Shown: positions 24,293 to 29,481 of the stretch, piece by piece
How positions within the stretch are numbered: position 1 is the stretch's first letter
Layout: each line of letters opens with the position of its first letter
Assembly (NCBI GenBank): GCA_902767355.1
Contig: CACXHG010000121.1
Location: forward strand, 1 to 29,481
Length of the DNA stretch: 29,481 bases
DNA from: an uncultured Bacteroidia bacterium
Lineage (GTDB): Bacteria; Bacteroidota; Bacteroidia; Bacteroidales; UBA932
Direction: 5' to 3'
Notes under the pieces: model-generated
Databases searched by the model: none
Seen by the model: only the letters and a program-made list of their open reading frames with translations
Told to the model about the DNA's origin: nothing
Translations under genes and position numbers: made by a program

Positions 24293-24320
24293 AAAAAAGA
24301 CGAAGCCGTGGCTCCGTCTT
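24293..24320 (-). terminator. intrinsic terminator after the DUF4295 gene
   Basis: On the - strand, AAGACGGAGC-CACG-GCTTCGTCTT forms a 10-bp stem (one G-U pair) with a 4-nt loop, followed by T residues (T6 counting those closing the stem). It lies 30 nt after the DUF4295 stop and directly before the radical SAM start codon. Confidence 0.85.
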
Positions 24321-24350
24321 GAATTGTATCAGCTTAACGCCAGGCCCAGA

Positions 24351-24518
24351 TTAGTTCTGAGTCTTAGCAAAAAATTCTTTAACCTTGTCAGTGGGTACGA
24401 GTTCCTCTTTGAACATGTAGGAACCGGTACGACCGTTCTTGTCCATACGGATGCACTTAACAACGGTTTTCTGCTGTGACCTGTCACCGGAGAACGTTGC
24501 GACCGCTTTCTTTGCCAT
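24351..24518 (-). CDS. DUF4295-family small basic protein
   Basis: The 55-residue protein starts MAKKAVATFSGDRSQQKTVV, then KCIRMDKNGRTGSYMFKEEL, and ends VKEFFAKTQN. I recognise it as the small conserved Bacteroidetes protein of the DUF4295 type that regularly follows rpmB and rpmG. It is basic and compact, consistent with a ribosome-associated role, but no function is established from the sequence. It starts 25 nt after rpmG and is followed by a strong terminator, so rpmB-rpmG-DUF4295 looks like one transcription unit. Confidence 0.88.
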   Translation of the reverse strand: MAKKAVATFSGDRSQQKTVVKCIRMDKNGRTGSYMFKEELVPTDKVKEFFAKTQN

Positions 24519-24543
24519 AGTATTGTGATATCTTTAATTGTTA

Positions 24544-24729
24544 CTATTTAATCTCTCTGTGAAGAGTCATCTTGCGCAGATATGGATTGTATTTCATACG
24601 CTCGAGCTTGTCGGGGGTGTTCTTTTTGTTTTTGGTGGTGATGTAACGGGACATACCGGGAACACCGCTGTTCTTCTGCTCAGTGCACTCGAGGATAACC
24701 TGAACTCTGTTGCCTTTCTTTCCTGCCAT
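24544..24729 (-). CDS. rpmG: 50S ribosomal protein L33
   Basis: The 61-residue basic protein begins MAGKKGNRVQVILECTEQK and contains SRYITTKNKKNTPDKLERMKYNP, the L33 core. Only one cysteine is present, so this is the zinc-free (C-minus) form with no CxxC pairs. It lies 11 nt after rpmB and 25 nt before the DUF4295 gene. Its role is a structural protein of the large subunit near the E site. Confidence 0.96.
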   Translation of the reverse strand: MAGKKGNRVQVILECTEQKNSGVPGMSRYITTKNKKNTPDKLERMKYNPYLRKMTLHREIK

Positions 24730-24740
24730 AACCTTAAGTA

Positions 24741-24983
24741 TTAAGCGATTTTAATTAAACCTTTAGCCTCGGCCTTCTTGAGGGTCTCGGCAAGGCCATT
24801 CTTGTAGATGGTCTTCATACCATTGCAGGAGACCTTGAGTGTTATAAACCTGCCCTCTTCCTCGGACCAGAACCTTTTGGTCTTGAGGTTGGGAGCGAAT
24901 TCGCGTTTGGTGCGTCTGCGGGAGTGGGAAACATTGTTTCCGACCATCCTCTTCTTACCTGTTACCTGACAAACTCGTGACAT
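24741..24983 (-). CDS. rpmB: 50S ribosomal protein L28
   Basis: The 80-residue protein begins MSRVCQVTGKKRMVGNNVSHS, the standard L28 N-terminus, and continues with RRRTKREFAPNLKTKRFW and a C-terminal LKVSCNGMKTIYKNGL. It is the first gene of the rpmB-rpmG-DUF4295 unit, with a good Bacteroidetes promoter about 40-70 nt upstream. Confidence 0.97.
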   Translation of the reverse strand: MSRVCQVTGKKRMVGNNVSHSRRRTKREFAPNLKTKRFWSEEEGRFITLKVSCNGMKTIYKNGLAETLKKAEAKGLIKIA

Positions 24984-25021
24984 AATATATACTTTTTATT
25001 TCTTTTCCACTTTAAGGGCTG

Positions 25022-25053
25022 CAAATATCTTGATTTTAAATCAAAAAACCAAA
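25022..25053 (-). promoter_or_regulatory. probable promoter of rpmB-rpmG-DUF4295 (TTTG-N20-GATATTTG)
   Basis: On the - strand TTTG (25053-25050) is followed after 20 nt by GATATTTG (25029-25022), which differs from TAnnTTTG only in its first two bases' register (GA for TA). Spacing suits the Bacteroidetes -33/-7 arrangement, and the predicted leader is about 30 nt. It starts just past the lepB stop at 25058. Confidence 0.5.
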
Positions 25054-25057
25054 TTTT

Positions 25058-26401
25058 TTATTGGTTTAGGACAAACTTGAAGATTCTGCGCCACCTGATC
25101 TTGCCGCCCGAGTCCCTGGAGAGCCATATCAGCGCCGGAGTACCCACGATGTGGTCTTCCGGAACAAAGCCCCAATAACGGGAGTCGAGGGAATTATGGC
25201 GGTTGTCGCCCATCATAAAATAATAATCCTGCTTGAAGGTGTATTCGGTCACCTTCTGGCCGTCGATAAAGAATTCTTCGCCCCTCTGCTCAAAATTATT
25301 GTGCTCATACACAGAGATGATCCTGCGGTAGAAGGCTATGTTGTCCGGGGTGAGGGTCACCGTCGCGCCCTTTGCCGGGATCCATATAGGGCCGTAATTG
25401 TCCCTGGTATAGCCGCGGTCGTCGAAGGGGAAGATCATCTTGTAGGAATCCAGATAGTCGCCGGGATAAGTCTCAAGATTGACCGTGGCGCTGACCACAT
25501 TGCTCATCTTGGAGAGCTCCCTGTGCGCAGCCATCGTGAGCGGGAGTGCAGGATAGCCGGGCAGATTCGCGTCGTAGTAAATCTGGTTGCGGTCCACTCC
25601 GAGGGACTCGAGCGCCATGCGGCTTATCGGGGTTCCGTCCGTGACAACCTTGTAGGTGAACTGTATTCCGTCATAGACCTTCTGCTGCTCGCCATTGATA
25701 TATACCAGGCCGCCCTCTACCGAGAGGGAGTCGCCGGGCATGCCCACCAGGCGTTTCACATAGTGGTCGGTCTTGTCCGCCGGACGGGCGATGACCGGAC
25801 CGAGGGCCTTCTGCGAATACTCGCGGCCGTTGATGCGCACGTGTGCGTAGTAGTCCTCTGCCGGCACGCGGGCCAGGATGGTGTCTCCGTGAGGGAAGTT
25901 GAACACCACGCAGTCACCGCGCCGGATGCCGCGCCCCAGGGGTTTGAGGCGACGGTAGTCCCACTTGACGGCTTCTGAATAGGACTTGCGCCCTCCGAGC
26001 CAGGTGTTGTGCGTGAACGGGATTGTGAGCGGGGTCTCAGGAATGCGGGGACCGTAGCGCATCTTGTCCACGAACAGATAGTCACCCGTCATGAGGGTGT
26101 TCTCCATCGAAGGAGAAGGTATCTTGAACGACTGGAAAAAGAAGATGTTTATGAAGGTGACCACAATCACCGCAAAGATGATCGCATCCAGCCAGTCCAG
26201 CAGGAAATTCGGCTTCTCACCCTCTTTGTAGCGCTTTTTCCAGAAGGTCCAGTTGACCTTCTTTGTGACGCACATATCAAAAACAACAATCAGGCCAAGG
26301 AACCACCAGGGACTTTTAAGCCAGATTACCCAAAGGCAATACAGGATACCCCAGAAGGCGAACTTGACCCACTTGTTGCTGAAGAATTCTTTTACAGTCA
26401 C
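25058..26401 (-). CDS. lepB: signal peptidase I
   Basis: The 447-residue S26-family peptidase has two N-terminal hydrophobic segments (about 13-45) and a third (about 72-90), then the catalytic Ser98 in IPSPSMENTLMTGDY. The catalytic Lys216 lies in YVKRLVGMPGDSLSV, and the C-terminal box reads MGDNRHNSLDSRYWGFVPEDHIVG. The long stretch between Lys216 and that last box is an insertion of the kind common in Bacteroidetes signal peptidases, which explains the length compared with E. coli's 324. It removes Sec and Tat signal peptides at the inner membrane. The start codon is GTG, 2 nt after the rplT stop, which implies translational coupling to the ribosomal protein operon. Confidence 0.95.
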   Translation of the reverse strand: MTVKEFFSNKWVKFAFWGILYCLWVIWLKSPWWFLGLIVVFDMCVTKKVNWTFWKKRYKEGEKPNFLLDWLDAIIFAVIVVTFINIFFFQSFKIPSPSMENTLMTGDYLFVDKMRYGPRIPETPLTIPFTHNTWLGGRKSYSEAVKWDYRRLKPLGRGIRRGDCVVFNFPHGDTILARVPAEDYYAHVRINGREYSQKALGPVIARPADKTDHYVKRLVGMPGDSLSVEGGLVYINGEQQKVYDGIQFTYKVVTDGTPISRMALESLGVDRNQIYYDANLPGYPALPLTMAAHRELSKMSNVVSATVNLETYPGDYLDSYKMIFPFDDRGYTRDNYGPIWIPAKGATVTLTPDNIAFYRRIISVYEHNNFEQRGEEFFIDGQKVTEYTFKQDYYFMMGDNRHNSLDSRYWGFVPEDHIVGTPALIWLSRDSGGKIRWRRIFKFVLNQ

Positions 26402-26403
26402 CT

Positions 26404-26748
26404 TTATTTGACTGAGTTGATGATGGCCTCGAATGCTGCAGGATTGTTCATGGCCAAATCAGCCAGAACCTTGCGGTTTAGACCCACGTTCTGAGCGTGG
26501 ATGGCGCCCATGAACTGGGAGTAAGTCATACCGTGCTGGCGCGCAGCAGCATTGATACGGGTAATCCAAAGGGCGCGGAAGTTGCGCTTTTTGGTCTTGC
26601 GGTCGCGGTATGCATAGGTGAGACCTTTCTCATAGGTGTTCTTTGCTACCGTCCAGACATTCTTCCTGGAAAGGAAGTTACCGCGGGTCTGTTTCAGGAC
26701 TTTTTTGCGGCGAGCTCTTGAAGCTACCGAATTTACCGATCTAGGCAT
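26404..26748 (-). CDS. rplT: 50S ribosomal protein L20
   Basis: The 114-residue protein begins MPRSVNSVASRARRKKVLKQ and contains GNFLSRKNVWTVAKNTYEKGL, RDRKTKKRNFRALWITRINAA and the C-terminal ADLAMNNPAAFEAII, all L20 hallmarks. It is the last of the classic thrS-infC-rpmI-rplT series. L20 is an early assembly protein and a known translational repressor of this operon in other bacteria. The 77-nt gap before it holds a possible hairpin. lepB follows after 2 nt. Confidence 0.97.
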   Translation of the reverse strand: MPRSVNSVASRARRKKVLKQTRGNFLSRKNVWTVAKNTYEKGLTYAYRDRKTKKRNFRALWITRINAAARQHGMTYSQFMGAIHAQNVGLNRKVLADLAMNNPAAFEAIINSVK

Positions 26749-26768
26749 AGTTTAATTGTTTTTGACAG

Positions 26769-26807
26769 TCAGCGCCCCGGTCGCAGCCGGAGACTTTCAT
26801 TTGCTGA
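26769..26807 (-). promoter_or_regulatory. possible regulatory hairpin between rpmI and rplT
   Basis: The - strand has an outer stem TCAGC/GCTGA and an inner stem CTCCGG/CCGGGG around a CTGCGA loop, lying 20 nt before the rplT start. It could act in L20 feedback control by analogy to other bacteria, but I do not recognise a known L20 leader motif. Confidence 0.28.
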
Positions 26808-26825
26808 ACTTTCGGTTAATAAATG

Positions 26826-27020
26826 TTACTTGACCAACAGTTCTTTGATTCTCTTGACGTCCACGCGGTCAACGATAGCGATGTGGTCAAGGTTGCGTTT
26901 CTGCTTTTTGGTCTTCTTGGTGAGAATGTGGCTGTGATAAGCGTGTCTTCTCTTGATCTTTCCCGATCCGGTGAGCGTAAAGCGCTTCTTTGAACCGGAA
27001 TTGGTTTTCATTTTAGGCAT
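26826..27020 (-). CDS. rpmI: 50S ribosomal protein L35
   Basis: The 64-residue very basic protein begins MPKMKTNSGSKKRFTLTGSG and continues KIKRRHAYHSHILTKKTKKQKRNL, the L35 signature, at full family length. It lies 30 nt after infC and 77 nt before rplT. Confidence 0.97.
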   Translation of the reverse strand: MPKMKTNSGSKKRFTLTGSGKIKRRHAYHSHILTKKTKKQKRNLDHIAIVDRVDVKRIKELLVK

Positions 27021-27050
27021 TGTAAAAACTATTTAAGTGTTTGTTAAACT

Positions 27051-27644
27051 CTATTTCTTCTTGTTGGGGGCAATCATCATAATCATGCGCTTGCCCTCGA
27101 GCTTAGGCATCTGCTCTGCCTTGCCGTATTCTTCCAGCTCCACGGCAAACCTCAGCAGGAGTTTCTCTCCCTGCTCGGAGAACAGGATCGAGCGGCCGCG
27201 GAAAAAGACATAGGCCTTTACCTTGCAACCTTCCTGCAAGAAGCTCTGCGCGTGCTTGAGCTTGAAGTTGAAATCGTGCTCGTCGGTCTGGGGACCGAAG
27301 CGGATTTCCTTTATGACTACCTTGGAGGCGTTGGCCTTCTGTTCCTTGAGCTTCTTGCGCTGCTGATATTTGAACTTCTGGTAGTCGATGATCTTGCAAA
27401 CCGGCGGATTGGCCGTGGGAGCTATTTCCACAAGGTCAAGCTCCATGTCGGCAGCCATTTGCAGGGCCTTGGACAGGGGAAATACACCCTGCTCGGGGAG
27501 GTTGTCCCCCACTACCCTTACTTGCGACGCAGTGATTTGCTCATTAACCCGATGGTCGTCATCGTCCTTGTTCTGGCGCCCGGCCTGTGGGTTACGCCGC
27601 GGAGCCGGTTTCGGCTTGGGCGGCCTGTAATTTGAGTTTGCTAT
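27051..27644 (-). CDS. infC: translation initiation factor IF-3, apparent ATA start
   Basis: The protein has 197 residues if started at ATA 27644-27642. IF-3 landmarks: N-terminal domain HRVNEQITASQVRVVGDN, LSKALQMAADMELDLVEI, PPVCKIIDYQKFKYQQ; C-terminal domain KEIRFGPQTDEHDFNFKLKHAQ, VKAYVFFRGRSI and EGKRMIMMIAPNKKK. The first ATG/GTG codon in frame (GTG 27512) would delete the conserved RVNEQI region, so the start must be further upstream. Codon ATA at 27644 sits 8 nt after a perfect AGGAGG, and no standard start codon lies between. IF-3 genes are known to use rare start codons for autoregulation, so ATA is the best choice. An insertion rich in Pro, Arg and Lys precedes the IF-3N domain. 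The Shine-Dalgarno overlaps the thrS stop. Confidence 0.9.
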   Translation of the reverse strand: MANSNYRPPKPKPAPRRNPQAGRQNKDDDDHRVNEQITASQVRVVGDNLPEQGVFPLSKALQMAADMELDLVEIAPTANPPVCKIIDYQKFKYQQRKKLKEQKANASKVVIKEIRFGPQTDEHDFNFKLKHAQSFLQEGCKVKAYVFFRGRSILFSEQGEKLLLRFAVELEEYGKAEQMPKLEGKRMIMMIAPNKKK

Positions 27645-27651
27645 AGCTTTG

Positions 27652-27659
27652 TCCTCCTT
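27652..27659 (-). promoter_or_regulatory. strong Shine-Dalgarno of infC, overlapping the thrS stop codon
   Basis: The - strand reads TAAGGAGGA at 27660-27652, where TAA is the stop of thrS. AGGAGG is followed after 8 nt by the ATA start. Strong Shine-Dalgarno sequences are uncommon in Bacteroidetes, and no equally clear one was noticed in front of the other genes here. It decides the infC start. Confidence 0.75.
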
Positions 27660-29481
27660 AGTTAAGTTCTTCTTTTACTGCGTTGCCTATATATTTTGCA
27701 AAATCCTCGACAGCCATAACGCCCAGATTCTCGCCACCCTGCTTGCGGACAGCCACGCTGCCGGAAGCCTCTTCTTTCTCTCCTACCACGATAATGAAAG
27801 GAATATGCTTGATTTCATTCTCGCGTATCTTCTTGCCAATCGTCTCGTTGCGGTCGTCGATTAGGGCGCGAATTTCGTAATTTTCAAGTAATTCGCAAAC
27901 TTTTTTTGCAAAATCGTTGTATTTCTCGCTCACGGGGAGGATGGCCACCTGGTCGGGAGCCAGCCAGAGCGGGAACTTGCCGCCGGTGTGCTCGAGCAGC
28001 ACTGCCACGAAGCGCTCCAGGGAGCCGAAGGGGGCGCGGTGAATCATCACCGGACGGGCCTTGGCATTGTTGCTGTCCACATATTCCAGCTCGAAACGCT
28101 CGGGGAGGTTGTAATCGACCTGGATGGTGCCCAGCTGCCAGCTGCGGCCTATGGCATCCTTGACCATGAAGTCGAGCTTGGGGCCATAGAAAGCGGCCTC
28201 GCCATATTCCACCACTGTGGGCAGGTTCTTCTCTGCAGCGGCGTCTATGATGGCCTGCTCGGCCTTGGCCCAGTTCTCGTCGGAACCGATATATTTCTCC
28301 TTGTCGTTAGGGTCGCGGAGCGATATCTGAGCTGTGAACTCCTTGAATTTGAGAGTCTTGAACACATACAGGATGATGTCTATCACCTTGCAGAACTCCT
28401 CTTTGATCTGGTCCTGACGGCAGAACAGGTGCGCGTCGTCCTGTGTGAAACCACGCACGCGGGTCAGACCGTGCAGCTCGCCGCTCTGCTCGTAGCGATA
28501 TACCGTGCCGAACTCTGCAAAGCGCAGCGGCAGGTCCTTGTAGGAGCGGGGCTTGCTGCGGTAGATCTCGCAGTGATGGGGGCAGTTCATGGGCTTGAGC
28601 AGATATTCCTCACCCTCCTGTGGAGTGGTGATGGGGCGGAAAGAATCCGCACCGTAGTGTGCCCAGTGGCCGCTGGTCACATAGAGGTCCTTGCTGCCGA
28701 TGTGCGGGGTGATGACGGGCAGATAGCCGTATTTCTTCTGGATCTTCTGGAGGAATTCCTGCAGACGGTTGCGAAGGTCCGCGCCCTTGGGCAGCCAGAG
28801 CGGCAGGCCCTGACCGACGCGGTTGGAGAAGGTGAACAGCTCCATCTCGCGGCCCAGCTTGCGGTGGTCGCGCTTTTTGGCCTCTTCCAGCATGGCCAGA
28901 TATTCGTCCAGCATGCTCTTCTTGGGGAAGGTGATGCCGTAGATGCGGGTGAGCATCTTGTTGTGCTCGTCGCCGCGCCAATATGCGCCGGCTATATTGA
29001 GCAGCTTAATGGCCTTGATCATGGATGTGTCGCGCAGGTGCGGCCCGCGGCACAGGTCGGTGAAATTGCCGTTGGTATAGAAAGAGATGGTGCCGTCTTC
29101 CAGGCCCTCGATAAGCTCGCACTTGTACTGGTCGCCCTTGGCCTTGAATTTGGCCATGGCATCCGCCTTGGCAACCTCCGTGCGCACGAAACGCTCCTTG
29201 GTGCGGGCAAGCTCAAGCATCTTGGCCTCGATCTTGGCCAGGTCCGCATCGGAAATCTGGCGGTCGCCGAGGTCCACGTCGTAATAGAAGCCGTTGTCTA
29301 TAGCGGGACCGATGCCGAACTTGATGCCGGGATAGAGGGCCTCCAGGGCCTCTGCCATGAGGTGGCTCGAAGAGTGCCAGAAAGCCTTCTTGGCCTCTTT
29401 GTCTTCCCATTTGTGCAGCTTCAGCTGCGCATCCGTATTGATGGGGCGGTCAAGGTCGTAGATTTCGCCGTTTACCGAAGC
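27658..29481 (-). CDS. thrS: threonine-tRNA ligase (5' end outside window)
   Basis: The frame is open to the right edge, giving 607 residues from ASVNGEIYDL to the stop. About 35-45 N-terminal residues (start of the TGS domain) are missing. Visible parts: the end of the TGS domain; the editing domain with HSSSHLMAEAL and the zinc-type site FTDLCRGPH; the class II core with NRVGQGLPLWLPKG, MNCPHHCEIY (zinc-binding Cys), motif 2 FAEFGTVYRYEQSG, RGFTQDDAHLFC and motif 3 HRAPFGSLERFVAVL; and the anticodon-binding domain (about 505-600; PVSEKYNDFAKKV, ALIDDRNETIGKKIRENE). It attaches threonine to tRNA-Thr and edits Ser-tRNA-Thr. It is the first visible gene of the thrS-infC-rpmI-rplT series, its stop overlapping the infC Shine-Dalgarno. 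Confidence 0.97.
   Translation of the reverse strand, partial: ASVNGEIYDLDRPINTDAQLKLHKWEDKEAKKAFWHSSSHLMAEALEALYPGIKFGIGPAIDNGFYYDVDLGDRQISDADLAKIEAKMLELARTKERFVRTEVAKADAMAKFKAKGDQYKCELIEGLEDGTISFYTNGNFTDLCRGPHLRDTSMIKAIKLLNIAGAYWRGDEHNKMLTRIYGITFPKKSMLDEYLAMLEEAKKRDHRKLGREMELFTFSNRVGQGLPLWLPKGADLRNRLQEFLQKIQKKYGYLPVITPHIGSKDLYVTSGHWAHYGADSFRPITTPQEGEEYLLKPMNCPHHCEIYRSKPRSYKDLPLRFAEFGTVYRYEQSGELHGLTRVRGFTQDDAHLFCRQDQIKEEFCKVIDIILYVFKTLKFKEFTAQISLRDPNDKEKYIGSDENWAKAEQAIIDAAAEKNLPTVVEYGEAAFYGPKLDFMVKDAIGRSWQLGTIQVDYNLPERFELEYVDSNNAKARPVMIHRAPFGSLERFVAVLLEHTGGKFPLWLAPDQVAILPVSEKYNDFAKKVCELLENYEIRALIDDRNETIGKKIRENEIKHIPFIIVVGEKEEASGSVAVRKQGGENLGVMAVEDFAKYIGNAVKEELN

Noticed and set aside
27051..27512. 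infC starting at GTG 27512
   Set aside because: It would remove the conserved RVNEQI region and about 44 in-frame residues, and lacks the AGGAGG placed before the ATA codon.
20040..29481. CRISPR arrays, insertion sequences or tRNA genes in the right-hand part
   Set aside because: The region is densely packed with housekeeping genes. I saw no spaced repeats, transposase or cloverleaf other than the tmRNA.

Overview
The window looks like a piece of a Bacteroidales genome (order-level call; a gut-type, GC-rich member such as the Rikenellaceae/Cryptobacteroides side is a guess). Support comes from the SusC/SusD pair, lipoproteins carrying BIG2, BACON and FISUMP modules, promoters with the Bacteroidetes -7 motif TAnnTTTG, a DUF4295 gene beside rpmB-rpmG, and a tmRNA whose tag ends in YALAA.

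Left part (1-7965, + strand): the 3' half of a polysaccharide utilisation locus. In order it holds the C-terminal end of a probable family 8 polysaccharide lyase, a TlpA-like thioredoxin lipoprotein, a lipoprotein with a likely beta-propeller, a SusC TonB-dependent transporter and a SusD lipoprotein. A bidirectional terminator follows. The genes are tightly packed (10-51 nt gaps, 1-nt overlap at SusC/SusD), as expected of one operon for cutting, binding and importing a glycan.

Middle part (7988-17800, - strand): two large tandem paralogous surface lipoproteins (1285 and 1557 aa) built from Ig-like BIG2, BACON and C-type-lectin-like FISUMP modules. Upstream lies a membrane-bound AraC-type regulator. 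A perfect 26-bp palindrome sits just upstream of the promoter of the adhesin pair, so I suggest, as inference, a regulator-operator-adhesin unit.

Junction (17846-18463): a 110-bp structured element with inverted-repeat ends, a perfect 54-bp palindrome fused to the 3' end of the tmRNA gene, the tmRNA (ssrA) itself on the - strand, and a divergent, probably leaderless promoter for lnt.

Right part (18464-29481): lnt (+ strand) converges on and overlaps pheT. From there to the window edge everything lies on the - strand and forms a translation and secretion block. In transcription order it reads thrS (5' end outside the window), infC (apparent ATA start with a strong Shine-Dalgarno), rpmI, rplT, lepB, then rpmB, rpmG, a DUF4295 gene, a terminator, a radical SAM protein, ftsY and pheT.

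The most interesting non-coding signals are the tmRNA-terminal palindrome, the structured element beside it, the 26-bp palindrome and the infC start. The most interesting protein observation is the tandem adhesin pair with conserved N-termini and swapped C-terminal display modules.
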